A stretch of DNA of 64,000 nt from JBCCTX01 sp965263105 (GTDB lineage Bacteria > Bacteroidota > Bacteroidia > J057). Location of the stretch: assembly GCA_965263105.1 (NCBI GenBank), contig CBDHGL010000003.1:3472001-3536000 (forward strand). The letters are read 5' to 3'. Made by a program: the position numbers and the translations under genes. Shown piece by piece: positions 18,068-26,996 of this stretch (positions are counted from its first letter, which is position 1; each line of letters begins with the position of its first letter). Below the pieces are notes generated by a model. The model was given only the letters and a program-made list of their open reading frames with translations, was not told the origin of the DNA and did not search any database.

Positions 18068-18876
18068 TAGGTTGCGTGAATTTGTAAAGATCGGTTAACA
18101 ATTTGATTGAGGTGGTTTTGAATGGCTTCTTCAATATCCTTGTATTCGACTCCTCTTTGTAAGTTCCCACGGTAAGCCAAGGATAGTTCTCTTCTTTCTT
18201 CTGAAACGATAATGACAAGTGCATCGCTGATTTCGCTTACCCCTATAGCTGCTCGGTGTCGCATCCCTAAATCAGGGGATATAGATAAATTTTTGCTAAT
18301 AGGGAGTATAGTGCGGACAGCGAGGATCTTGTTTTGGGAAATAATCATAGCTCCATCATGTAGGGGGCTATTCTTTTGGAATATACTTACGATGAGCCTT
18401 GAGGATATATCTGCATGGATATTGTCTCCGGTCTCCCGTATTTCTTTCAACGAATCATTTCCCAAAAAGACGATTAGGGCTCCCGCGCCTGATGCTCTCA
18501 AGTCTTTCAGGGCACCTAAAAGTTCTGCATACATACTGGCAAATTCGGTACGTGCATAGGCAGACCGAAGGAGCCTATCAAACAAGGCATTTTGTCCGAA
18601 TAAGGTGAGAAAGCGGCGAATTTCTGGGGTAAAAATAATTACCAGAGCAATTGCTCCGAGTCCTAGCATTTCATCAAGTATTGATTTGAGAAGGACAAAA
18701 TTCAATAAGTCGACCATTTTCCAGATAAAGAAAATGGCTATTAGCGCTCCCAAGCCCCTCCAGGCCAAACTTCCACGTAATACATCATAGATTTTATAAA
18801 AAATGAAGGCTACGATGGATATATCCAGGATATCAATAATTCTAACTGGAACAAAACTGATGTTAAATAATTCCAT
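18067..18876 (-). CDS. cdaA: Diadenylate cyclase CdaA
   Basis: Makes cyclic di-AMP from two ATP at the inner membrane. The 269-residue protein has three N-terminal membrane helices (about residues 12-30, 40-58 and 70-83) and a DAC domain with the two diagnostic motifs DGA (174-176, in PLHDGAMII) and RHR (206-208, in LGMRHRAAIG). It overlaps folP by 14 bases upstream and meets folB downstream, so this second-messenger enzyme sits inside a folate operon. No CdaR or GlmM partner gene is adjacent. Confidence 0.95.
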   Translation of the reverse strand: MELFNISFVPVRIIDILDISIVAFIFYKIYDVLRGSLAWRGLGALIAIFFIWKMVDLLNFVLLKSILDEMLGLGAIALVIIFTPEIRRFLTLFGQNALFDRLLRSAYARTEFASMYAELLGALKDLRASGAGALIVFLGNDSLKEIRETGDNIHADISSRLIVSIFQKNSPLHDGAMIISQNKILAVRTILPISKNLSISPDLGMRHRAAIGVSEISDALVIIVSEERRELSLAYRGNLQRGVEYKDIEEAIQNHLNQIVNRSLQIHAT

Positions 18877-19702
18877 TTCCCTTCATATACTTATATAATT
18901 GTATCACATCTGTTGCCCCATTAACTTCGTGAACCCTGAGTATATGAGCTCCTTTCACCAAGGCCTGAAAATGTAGGGCGGCAGCGCCTTCACGCGTTTG
19001 TTCGGGTTCACAATCTAATAGCTTATAAAGCATAGACTTTCGGGACAAACCGATCAACAAAGGATATCCCAAAGGTAAGAAGCGCTCAAGGGCCCCCAAT
19101 AATTGATAATTGTGGAGAATTTTTTTCCCAAATCCAAAGCCAGGATCAAGTATGAGATCATAAATGCCCGCTTCTCGGAGTGTATTAATCTTTTCTACAA
19201 AAAACTCATGAACCTCATCGACGATATTCCCATAGTGTGGATTCATTTGCATAGACTGTGGAGTACCCTGCATATGCATAGTCACATAGGGGACTTTAAA
19301 CTCTGCCACTGTCGAAGCCATTTTGGGGTCAAGGATTCCAGAGGATATATCATTGATCATATGAACGCCTTTTTCAAGCATCCTGCGGGCCACAATAGAA
19401 CGAAAGGTATCAATAGAGATAATTGCTTCGGGAAATTTATTTAAAATGTCCTCTGTGATATCTTCTATCCGAGCAAGCTCTTCTTCAGAAGAGATATCTT
19501 CTGCGAAGGGTCTTGAGGAGTATCCCCCAATGTCGATGATATCAGCCCCTGCTTTCAGCATCTGTTCTGTATGTTTCAATGCCAACCGCAACGTATTGAA
19601 TTTACCCCCGTCCGAAAAGCTATCCGGCGTGAGATTTAACACCCCCATAATTCGAGGTTGATCCAGGGTAAGAACCCTGCCCCTACAGTTTAGCGTAAAC
19701 AT
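18863..19702 (-). CDS. folP: Dihydropteroate synthase
   Basis: Joins p-aminobenzoate to hydroxymethyl-dihydropterin pyrophosphate; this is the sulfonamide target. The 279-residue TIM barrel has the signature IMGVLNLTPDSFSDGGKF, the ADIIDIGGYSSRP segment, DPGFGFGKK and the C-terminal LRVHEVNGA. It is the first gene of the folP-cdaA-folB operon and is divergent from the DUF1599 gene (93-base gap). Confidence 0.96.
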   Translation of the reverse strand: MFTLNCRGRVLTLDQPRIMGVLNLTPDSFSDGGKFNTLRLALKHTEQMLKAGADIIDIGGYSSRPFAEDISSEEELARIEDITEDILNKFPEAIISIDTFRSIVARRMLEKGVHMINDISSGILDPKMASTVAEFKVPYVTMHMQGTPQSMQMNPHYGNIVDEVHEFFVEKINTLREAGIYDLILDPGFGFGKKILHNYQLLGALERFLPLGYPLLIGLSRKSMLYKLLDCEPEQTREGAAALHFQALVKGAHILRVHEVNGATDVIQLYKYMKGNGII

Positions 19703-19764
19703 ATTTCAGGGTAATTTATCCAGATTGGATGAAACAAAAGGCAAAAAACTAGTCAGGATATTAT

Positions 19765-19772
19765 TACTTTTG
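19765..19772 (+). promoter_or_regulatory. Putative -7 box for the DUF1599 gene
   Basis: TACTTTTG fits TAnnTTTG exactly and lies 23 bases before the GTG start. The expected -33 TTTG is not seen, so support is partial. Confidence 0.3.
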
Positions 19773-19795
19773 AGTTTACAAACGAAAATTATTGC

Positions 19796-20347
19796 GTGAA
19801 GGATACAAATACAACCTATCTGGAGATTATTGCTGCTTGTAGAGAACTTTTTCTAAGGAAAGCGCAAGACTATGGAGTCTCGTGGAAAATATTTCGAATG
19901 AGTTCCATTACGGATCAAATATTTATCAAGGCAGAACGCATCAGGACTTTAGAAGAAACGGAGACTAATTTGGTAGGGGATAGTATTGAAGGTGAATATA
20001 AGGGAATCATCAATTATTCCGTTATTGCTTTGATTTTATTCGATTGGCAAAAGCTACAGGAAACTCCTACTGACGAGCATATCCAGGAACGATTGCCAGA
20101 AATTTATGACTCAAAGACAGAGGCTGCATTCTCTTTAATGAAAGAAAAAAATCACGATTATGGAGAAGCGTGGAGGAAAATTCGAATGAGTTCTATTACA
20201 GATTTGATACTTGCAAAGCTATTGCGATTAAAGCAAATTGAAGACAATAAAGGAAAGACGGAAGTATCAGAGGGGGTAGACGCGAATTATTTGGATATTT
20301 TGAATTATGCAGTTTTTGCCATGATTCGATTACGTGAGGAGCAGTAA
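19796..20347 (+). CDS. DUF1599 protein (duplicated nucleotide-binding-like domain)
   Basis: A 183-residue cytosolic protein built from two halves. Each half contains the same motif: YGVSWKIFRMSSITDQIFIKA near residue 30 and YGEAWRKIRMSSITDLILAK near residue 125. Each motif is followed by a Lys/Arg-rich helix and a second helix with Tyr-Asn-Tyr (IINYSVIA and ILNYAVFA). DUF1599 proteins are conserved in Bacteroidota beside a DoxX gene, as here; the function is unknown. The start is GTG at 19796, with no in-frame ATG nearby. Confidence 0.85.
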   Translation: MKDTNTTYLEIIAACRELFLRKAQDYGVSWKIFRMSSITDQIFIKAERIRTLEETETNLVGDSIEGEYKGIINYSVIALILFDWQKLQETPTDEHIQERLPEIYDSKTEAAFSLMKEKNHDYGEAWRKIRMSSITDLILAKLLRLKQIEDNKGKTEVSEGVDANYLDILNYAVFAMIRLREEQ

Positions 20348-20396
20348 ATTTTCTTACCTGCTTGTTTTTTATCCTTAAGACACAAAAATTCTTCGA

Positions 20397-21482
20397 ATGA
20401 GTACATATCAACTTATAGGATTGGCTTATGCAGCGGTGGGAGTAATCGCCCTGTTGGGAGTAGCCATAGAAGGAAATACTAAGAAATCTTGGAATCTCAC
20501 AGAGCTTCCACTCTCCCGAATTCTTACTTGGACAATTCGCTTGTTGGTAGGAGGCCTATTCATTTATTCGGGCTTTATCAAAGCCAATGATTATACGGGT
20601 TTTGCCTATAAGCTCGAAGAGTATTTTACGGTGTTTGGGACAGATTTTTTTGTTCCCCTAGCCTTTCCTTTGGCCTGGTTTATCAGTGTATTTGAAATTG
20701 CATTGGGAGTTGCCCTGCTTGTAGGCTATCGCTTTGAGTTAGCCTTATGGCTAACGACGCTTATGATGATTTTCTTTACCTTTTTGACTGGGTATTCCCA
20801 TGTTACAGGAGCCGTCACGGATTGTGGCTGCTTTGGAGATGCGCTAAAAATTGAACCTTGGGAGTCCTTTACAAAGGATGTTATACTCACTTTCATGCTT
20901 ATACCCCTTTGGTTGGTCCGAAAGTCAATTCAACCTATACCTAACTCACGTGTCGCTGGGGCTATAACATTGGGAACCTTTCTTCTTTTTGGTGTCTTTG
21001 CTTACTATTGTCGTACCCATCTTCCTATGATTGATTACCGAGCGTATAAGAAGGGGGTGGATATGCGGGAATGTACTACCCAAATAGGGCCCGATGGCCT
21101 CCCCCCTTGTAAGGACTGGGATTTTTCTTTTCTGGAGGAGCCTTCTTTTGAGCTATTCGAAGGCAGTACATTGATGATTGTTGCTTACGACCTCGCTCAT
21201 GCCCCAGATAATGCCTTATCGTCAAGTAATCAGTTGGTGGATGATTTAGGCGACTCTGCTATAAAGACAGTAGCTTTAACAGCGAGTGGTTCTTCTGTAA
21301 TAAAGGAGAAGAAAGCTCAATTTGACCTGAAATACCCCTTCGCATTAATGGACCAGACTGTATTAAAAACCATTATTCGTTCCAATCCGGGATATGTGTT
21401 AATCAAGGAGGGAAGCATTTTAGGTAAGTGGCATTACAATGATATTCCGAGTGCTGAAGAGGTTCACTCTTTGCTCCAATAA
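20397..21482 (+). CDS. BT_3928-type DoxX/MauE membrane protein
   Basis: A 361-residue membrane protein. Residues 1-175 hold four or five helices of the DoxX/MauE type, with the central segment RLLVGGLFIYSGFIKANDYTGFAYKLEEYF and a Cys pair in TDCGCFGD near residue 143. The rest (about 215-361) is a soluble domain with two more cysteines (MRECTTQ, LPPCKDWDF). MauE-like proteins support disulfide or redox chemistry, so the Cys pairs suggest a thiol-redox role (inference). It follows the DUF1599 gene by 49 bases. The tpiA gene often found next in other Bacteroidota is absent. Confidence 0.85.
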   Translation: MSTYQLIGLAYAAVGVIALLGVAIEGNTKKSWNLTELPLSRILTWTIRLLVGGLFIYSGFIKANDYTGFAYKLEEYFTVFGTDFFVPLAFPLAWFISVFEIALGVALLVGYRFELALWLTTLMMIFFTFLTGYSHVTGAVTDCGCFGDALKIEPWESFTKDVILTFMLIPLWLVRKSIQPIPNSRVAGAITLGTFLLFGVFAYYCRTHLPMIDYRAYKKGVDMRECTTQIGPDGLPPCKDWDFSFLEEPSFELFEGSTLMIVAYDLAHAPDNALSSSNQLVDDLGDSAIKTVALTASGSSVIKEKKAQFDLKYPFALMDQTVLKTIIRSNPGYVLIKEGSILGKWHYNDIPSAEEVHSLLQ

Positions 21483-21587
21483 GAAAGGATAACTTTTTTT
21501 GGTGCTTAGTAAAATAACTCCTACTTTCAACTATAACGTGCTGGTTGATTTGTTGGGTTTCGCTCTTTACATTTAATATGCAGTATC

Positions 21588-22247
21588 ATGAACCTCGATG
21601 AATTAAAACGACTTGTTCGTAATGGAGAAGGAGAGCAGTTAGAATTCAAGCGCAAGGTTTCACATCCAGAAAAAATTGCACGTGAACTGGTAGCATTTGC
21701 CAATACCAGGGGGGGAACCCTCCTCTTAGGTGTAGACGACAATGGCAAAATCCCCGGCTCCAAAAGCATCGACGGCGATGCTCCTGAAATAGAGGCTTTC
21801 TTAGACAGATACTGTGTTCCCCACCTGAGTTACTATACTGAAACGATCCCCATAAATTCCAAAAGAAAAGTTCTCGCCATTCATGTGGAAGAAGGTATTA
21901 ATAAGCCTCACTTTCTCATTTCCTATAATGCCAGTGAACCCAAAAAGGCACTTGTCAGGGTAAAGGATATGAGCATTACAGCTAGTCGAGAGATGATTTT
22001 TATCATGAAAAAGGCTAAGCGCTCCCATGGGGTATCAATTTATTATGGAGAATACGAACGAAAGCTTCTCCAGCAACTCGATTTGTTACCCAAAATCACC
22101 TTGGATGAAACGTGCGAATTGTTAAGTACTTCTTATAAAAAAGCCTCTCAAACCTTGGTGAGATTGGTTCAGGCAGGTCTCCTGAGCATCCATCCAACAG
22201 AGAAAGGGGATTACTTTATGTTGGCCGAAGAGGCCTTTCGGGCGTAA
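21588..22247 (+). CDS. AlbA_2 (Schlafen-type) DNA-binding domain protein with winged helix
   Basis: A 219-residue protein. The N-terminal 130 residues form an AlbA_2 domain (GEGEQLEFKRKVSHPEKIARELVAFANTRGGTLLLGVDD), and the C-terminal 60 residues look like a winged helix (KITLDETCELLSTSYKKASQTLVRLVQAGLL). Such proteins are usually called putative transcriptional regulators; the AlbA_2 domain is also found in RNA- and conflict-related proteins. No operon partner is seen downstream, only a gene remnant. Confidence 0.8.
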   Translation: MNLDELKRLVRNGEGEQLEFKRKVSHPEKIARELVAFANTRGGTLLLGVDDNGKIPGSKSIDGDAPEIEAFLDRYCVPHLSYYTETIPINSKRKVLAIHVEEGINKPHFLISYNASEPKKALVRVKDMSITASREMIFIMKKAKRSHGVSIYYGEYERKLLQQLDLLPKITLDETCELLSTSYKKASQTLVRLVQAGLLSIHPTEKGDYFMLAEEAFRA

Positions 22248-22254
22248 AAAGTAT

Positions 22255-22461
22255 TTTTTTCATTCAAGGGCTATTCATGGTCCATTTTATGAACCGCAGG
22301 CTATCAAAACCCAGGTTCCTGACCTGGCTAGTACTCCATGGCCCATGGGAGATGTATTACCCGAAAAGGATCTTCCTGAATTTCTAACTTCCGCTGGAAT
22401 GGAGGAGGGCTTGGATAATGCTTTGAGAAAATTGATGGAGTTGATTCCCCCAAGCCCTTAG
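22255..22461 (+). pseudogene. Possible 3' remnant of a lost gene
   Basis: An open frame of about 66 codons with protein-like composition (for example HGPFYEPQAIKTQVPDLAS and ASTPWPMGDV) ends with TAG at 22459-22461. It has no start codon near its beginning and overlaps nothing else. It reads like the C-terminus of a longer protein whose 5' part has been deleted. The family was not recognised. It could also be chance. Confidence 0.3.
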
Positions 22462-22479
22462 TCTTAAACGGAGGAAGAT

Positions 22480-23259
22480 TTAACCCAATTCATCTCCTAG
22501 CCATTTTTTTAATTGTTTGGCTTTTTCCCGACTCACAATGACTTCTTTTTCAGAAGATGGGCTTAGGTCCAATTTCAGGCGGCCATTAAAGTAGGTGTGA
22601 ATTTGGTCGATACCCTCCAACTTGCACAGAAATTGGCGATTAAGACGGAAAAAATGGCCTGGATTCACCACTTCTGTGATTTGATCTAAGGTATAATCGA
22701 TTGCATACTTTTTTCCACTGTGTAAGACCACATATACCACCTCATTAGCAGTGAAAAAATAGGCTACTTCCTCGATAGCTATCGATTTAAATCCCGATCG
22801 GCTTTTGACCAAAAATCGGGACTTATATGAAACTTGTTTTTTGCCAGGGCCTTCTTTCCAAATATCATATAGATTTTGTTGGGCAAGGAGAGGAGAAAAA
22901 TCTGTTTTGAGTGTATAGTACTTCTGAATAGCGGCCTGGAGTTCGGATTCTTTTATGGGTTTGAGTAAGTAATCAATACTTTTTACTTTAAAAGCTTGGA
23001 TAGCATACTGATCGTAGGCAGTGGTGAAGATAATGGGACTCCTGACAGGAACTGTAGCGTAAATTTCAAAACTCAAGCCATCAGAAAGTTGAATGTCGGA
23101 AAAAATCAAATCAGGGCTGGGTTGAGATGTCAACCAATTTTGTGTGTGCTGGACACTATCCAGGATTTCGAGAATTTCCCAATCTGGAGCCGTCTTTTTG
23201 AGTAAATTAGAGAGGCGTTCGGCAGCAGGAAACTCGTCTTCAATGATCAATACCTTCAT
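22480..23259 (-). CDS. LytTR-family response regulator
   Basis: A 259-residue transcription factor. The receiver domain has its phosphorylated Asp at residue 55 (LIFSDIQLSDG), the acidic pair in IIEDEFPAAERL, and Lys in YLLKPI. The C-terminal LytTR DNA-binding domain (about 155-255) contains IEEVAYFFTANEVVYV and HFFRLNRQFLC. It overlaps the sensor kinase gene by four bases, so the two make one two-component system. Targets are unknown; the neighbouring TonB receptor is a possible one. Confidence 0.93.
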   Translation of the reverse strand: MKVLIIEDEFPAAERLSNLLKKTAPDWEILEILDSVQHTQNWLTSQPSPDLIFSDIQLSDGLSFEIYATVPVRSPIIFTTAYDQYAIQAFKVKSIDYLLKPIKESELQAAIQKYYTLKTDFSPLLAQQNLYDIWKEGPGKKQVSYKSRFLVKSRSGFKSIAIEEVAYFFTANEVVYVVLHSGKKYAIDYTLDQITEVVNPGHFFRLNRQFLCKLEGIDQIHTYFNGRLKLDLSPSSEKEVIVSREKAKQLKKWLGDELG

Positions 23260-24284
23260 GAGAACGAGGGTTGGAGTAAGGGAAGTTTTACTGTAAAGGC
23301 TTGTTGGTCATCGATAACTTCTACCTGAGGACGATTGAGCAATTTATAGCGTTCAATAATATTTTGGAGGCCTATTCCAGTTGAATTTCCAAAGGTTTGT
23401 TTGATCTGTTTATTGTTTTGAACCTGGATAAATCCTTCTTCTAGAGAAAGGCGAATATTGAGGGGACGATCAGAAGAAATGACATTGTGTTTGATGGCAT
23501 TTTCTACTAAAATTTGAAGGCTGAGGGCTGGGACATGCTTTTGGTAGGATTCCTTGGGAATATGATCCTCGATATGCAAGTTATCGCGAAATCGTTCCTT
23601 AAGTAAATAAATGTACGACTCTAAAAATTGTAGCTCCTCCTCCAAGGTGACGGTAGACTTATCCCGTGTGTCTAATACATAGCGGTAAACATCAGAAAGC
23701 CGTTCGAGGAAAGCTTGTGCGGGTCTGTTTTCTAGATCGATTAGGGAAGCTAGCGTATTGAGGCTATTGAATAAAAAGTGGGGGTCGAGTTGTTTTTTTA
23801 ACGCTTCAAATTGGGACTTGAGGTGGGCATGAGCCAAGGCCTCTGTCTGCTGAATATTCTTTCTCCACTCATTCATAAAATATCGGCTTTCATACACGGC
23901 TAAAAAGAAGGCTACCATTATAAGAGGGAATACGCTACAACTGATATACCAAGGTGCGTTTGGAAATAGGGTTCCCCTGGCCTCAGTAACATCTGAGTTG
24001 AGGAGAAAAACGAGTACAAAATTAATCCCAACTGTGTATAAGATACTGCATATTACTTGGCGAATAATTCGTTGAGTATTGTTATGGAAACCAGGGTAAT
24101 TTTTCTGAAATCTCAGCCAAATGAATCGGTTTCCTGACCAAATAACCGTCGTAAAAATGAGCGATATACCATAGCCACCAGCAAGGCTAATAAGTGAGTC
24201 GCCGTATTTCTCTATTTTATAAATCACTGTAGCCAGGAGAGCTACCAAGGGAATTCCAATAATTCTCAGCCACTTATCATTCAT
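23256..24284 (-). CDS. LytS/YpdA-type membrane histidine kinase
   Basis: A sensor kinase of 342 residues. Four membrane helices fill the first 130 residues, then a coiled coil (NIQQTEALAHAHLKSQFEALK) leads to the phosphorylation motif QLDPHFLFNSLNTLASL and an ATPase end (LVENAIKHNV, TGIGLQNIIERYKLL). The start at 24284 is chosen over 24341 because the longer frame begins inside the terminator of the upstream TonB receptor gene. It is partnered with the LytTR regulator, which it overlaps by four bases. Confidence 0.9.
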   Translation of the reverse strand: MNDKWLRIIGIPLVALLATVIYKIEKYGDSLISLAGGYGISLIFTTVIWSGNRFIWLRFQKNYPGFHNNTQRIIRQVICSILYTVGINFVLVFLLNSDVTEARGTLFPNAPWYISCSVFPLIMVAFFLAVYESRYFMNEWRKNIQQTEALAHAHLKSQFEALKKQLDPHFLFNSLNTLASLIDLENRPAQAFLERLSDVYRYVLDTRDKSTVTLEEELQFLESYIYLLKERFRDNLHIEDHIPKESYQKHVPALSLQILVENAIKHNVISSDRPLNIRLSLEEGFIQVQNNKQIKQTFGNSTGIGLQNIIERYKLLNRPQVEVIDDQQAFTVKLPLLQPSFS

Positions 24285-24319
24285 GTCAAAAGTCCTAAGT
24301 ACAACATATCTAAAGGTAG

Positions 24320-24355
24320 AAAAAATAAGGGCTAGCCTCAAATTAGAGGCTAGCC
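24320..24355 (-). terminator. Rho-independent terminator of the TonB-receptor gene
   Basis: A perfect 10-base stem GGCTAGCCTC/GAGGCTAGCC (arms 24330-24339 and 24346-24355) with a 6-base loop. On the minus strand it is followed by TTATTTTTTC. It lies seven bases past the receptor stop codon and separates it from the kinase gene. Confidence 0.88.
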
Positions 24356-24361
24356 GGGGAG

Positions 24362-26767
24362 CTAAAACTGAATTCGATACAGAATATCAGGGAAAAACCC
24401 AATTTGATTCACCGTAACCACATCATCCCTAAACTCACTGTATCGACGGACAAACACATTTTCTGCATTAGTTACATTTTGCAAGTCGATATAGAATTGG
24501 TGAGAAACCTGCTTCTTACGACTATTTAGACGAAAGCCAAATTTGGTATCCAAGCGGAAATAAGGATCGTTTTGTTCGCTGAAAGCTCGTGATTCATCCA
24601 GAATCTCTCGTCCAAAATTAGCTCTGGTAGCTGCAAGGTCTACTGGGGTGAAGTATCTACCACCTGCTGTAGTAAACTTAATGTCGAAAGTGAAAGCATT
24701 TTGCTGGGAAGCGCCAATTTTCCATTCCTTACCTGCCAGGAAATTGAAGATGTATCCGTTGTTAAATGCCGTGTTGCGTTCTATGCCATCACTTCCTTCA
24801 TAAGTAGACTCATATATAGAGGACGTCAAAAGACCATAGTATCCCCTACTAAAGAACTTCTCTAAGGTAAATTCAACCCCATAGTTGGTCCCTATCCCTT
24901 CATTGACCAGCGAACCTCTTTCGGTAAAGACAAAATCATTTCCTTCATTAAGGACTGAGAAGCTCCCTGGAGTTGATTCTACCGGAACGCCCTGGATATC
25001 CTGGTAATAGGTCTCCACTTTTACGCGCCAGTCTTGACTCGCCCGTAAATCGTAGCCTAGGACATAGTGGTGGCTTTGAGTAAAATCCAGGTCCTCATTG
25101 GTATGCTGAAAATTACCGGGCTCCACTTCCTCAGCATAAAAATAAATGGGAAGGGGCTGCATCTGGTTGTGGAGGCCATAGGCAAGACTCAAGGTTTGGT
25201 TAGGGCGAAATTTCCAGTTGACTGCTAAGCGGGGCTCTAAGGCCGTACTCTCGTTTAAGTCTAGATATTGCCCGTGGAGCCCTCCATTCAAGGTCAAAGT
25301 TTGGGTAAGGCGATACTGTGCTTGGACATAGGCTTGCCATAAACCGGTGGTTCCTTCAAAGGATTGAACCGTAATCCAATCAGGAATACCATCTCCATCT
25401 CTGTCGGGGCGATTATCCCGATCCCTTGTATTTACATCCATATCGAATAATTCCGCTAGGATCCCTGTTCTAAGGGTAAACCTCGGTGAGAGTTTTTGGT
25501 TAACGAAAGAGGATATCGAGTAGCGATTGGTAATATTCTCAGATTCTATGGCTCGAAATTTTTCGCCACTGTCCAGGATATTGTCCTGGTTAAACTCATT
25601 CCGAGATACAGACCCTGCAACAATGGTTCTCCAGTAACCATTATCTCCTAATAAAATATTGTGTTTTACCCCTAAAACGCCGAATTGAGACCTGGGGAAG
25701 GCATCTTCATTGGGATTGGCAAAGAGGTCATCTTCATCGATCTCATCTCCCAGAAAGTCTATGCTGCTGAGTCCCCCAATGCCGAAGATGGAGAAACGAC
25801 CCGCTTTTCCGTAACCCAGGTCCAGATTGAAGGTGAGATCTGAATATTGTGGCACGGCCTCCGTCCCGATAGGGATTCCTAATTCTGAACCAATGCCTAC
25901 AAAGGAATACCTATAACTGGCAACAAATGAACCATTATTGGCTTTATTCAAAGGTCCCTCTGCCATAAATTCTGCTCCACTGAAGGCCCCCAATTGGGCA
26001 GTAAATTCGTATTTCTCTGGGTTACCTGTTCTCAGGCCAATATCAAATACCCCTCCGATGGTGTTCCCATACTCCCCAGGGAAGGCCCCTGTAAGAAAAT
26101 CGGAGTTCTTCAGCATGTTGGTGTTTAAGGCACTGACAGGCCCTCCTGTAGTTCCTAAGGTAGAAAAATGGTTGGGATTTGGGATAGGTATTCCTTCCAG
26201 CCTCCACAAAACGGCTGTAGGAGAATTTCCCCGAATGACGATATCATTCCGTGAATCATCTGGAGTACTTACCCCTGCGAAGTTAGAAGCCATTCGGGCC
26301 ACATCTGTTCGAGCTCCGGCATATCGGGTTACTTCCTCCAGGCTAAATGTGCGAGCACTTACCGTAGCCAATTCATTCTGTGCCCGGTCTTTTTCCGTAG
26401 AGCCTGTGATGACTACTTCCTCGGCCTGTATTAAGGACTCCGTAAGGCCTAATTCTACTTGAACCTCTTTCCCGGAAGTTACTAGTACATTGGGGATACT
26501 TAGGTCTTCATAGCCCAGGTATTTTACCAGTAAGACATGTCTTCCTACGGGTATGTTGGATAAGGCAAATTGTCCATTTTCTCCAGAATAGGTTCCGATA
26601 ACTGGGTCTGTACTAATGACCTGTATGGTAGCCCCAGTCAGGGGAATCTCGGCCTGTTGGTCAAATACTTTTCCCCGAATTGTTTGGGAAACGCTTCCTT
26701 CCTGTCCATAAACGTTGGAAAGGAATAGGAAGACTGTGGTAATAAGAGAGCTTGTGAAAATCTTCAT
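24362..26767 (-). CDS. TonB-dependent outer-membrane receptor with carboxypeptidase-like N-domain
   Basis: An 801-residue outer-membrane transporter. After the signal peptide (ending near NVYGQ) comes a CarboxypepD_reg-like sandwich (about 28-110, IRGKVFDQQAEIPLTGATIQV), a plug domain (about 125-230, with RNDIVIRGNSPTAVLWRLEGIP) and a beta barrel ending in a terminal Phe (LYRIQF). It is not of the SusC length and has no SusD partner. The ligand is unknown; the barrel has an Asp-rich loop (DRDNRPDRDGDGIPD) that may bind calcium. It is followed by a strong terminator and then the two-component genes. Confidence 0.92.
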   Translation of the reverse strand: MKIFTSSLITTVFLFLSNVYGQEGSVSQTIRGKVFDQQAEIPLTGATIQVISTDPVIGTYSGENGQFALSNIPVGRHVLLVKYLGYEDLSIPNVLVTSGKEVQVELGLTESLIQAEEVVITGSTEKDRAQNELATVSARTFSLEEVTRYAGARTDVARMASNFAGVSTPDDSRNDIVIRGNSPTAVLWRLEGIPIPNPNHFSTLGTTGGPVSALNTNMLKNSDFLTGAFPGEYGNTIGGVFDIGLRTGNPEKYEFTAQLGAFSGAEFMAEGPLNKANNGSFVASYRYSFVGIGSELGIPIGTEAVPQYSDLTFNLDLGYGKAGRFSIFGIGGLSSIDFLGDEIDEDDLFANPNEDAFPRSQFGVLGVKHNILLGDNGYWRTIVAGSVSRNEFNQDNILDSGEKFRAIESENITNRYSISSFVNQKLSPRFTLRTGILAELFDMDVNTRDRDNRPDRDGDGIPDWITVQSFEGTTGLWQAYVQAQYRLTQTLTLNGGLHGQYLDLNESTALEPRLAVNWKFRPNQTLSLAYGLHNQMQPLPIYFYAEEVEPGNFQHTNEDLDFTQSHHYVLGYDLRASQDWRVKVETYYQDIQGVPVESTPGSFSVLNEGNDFVFTERGSLVNEGIGTNYGVEFTLEKFFSRGYYGLLTSSIYESTYEGSDGIERNTAFNNGYIFNFLAGKEWKIGASQQNAFTFDIKFTTAGGRYFTPVDLAATRANFGREILDESRAFSEQNDPYFRLDTKFGFRLNSRKKQVSHQFYIDLQNVTNAENVFVRRYSEFRDDVVTVNQIGFFPDILYRIQF

Positions 26768-26996
26768 TGAGTTGTTGTTGATGATAGCGGATGTTTAACT
26801 TGATGACTCAATTAGAAAAAAGGTAGGGACTTAGCTTTTGAAAAAAGAAGTGAAACTACATCCAGCCAAGGTGAAGTGTAGAATGAATCGGGTGAAAAGA
26901 AAAGGGATAATTCACTTTTTTGGCCTTAGATTTTTTATGCATGACATTATCTCATAATTTCCCTTTACGTTTTTAACTTTATAGTACCTCTACTAC

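Noticed and set aside
24285..24341. Longer N-terminus for the LytS-type kinase
   Set aside because: The upstream start lies inside the terminator hairpin of the preceding gene.
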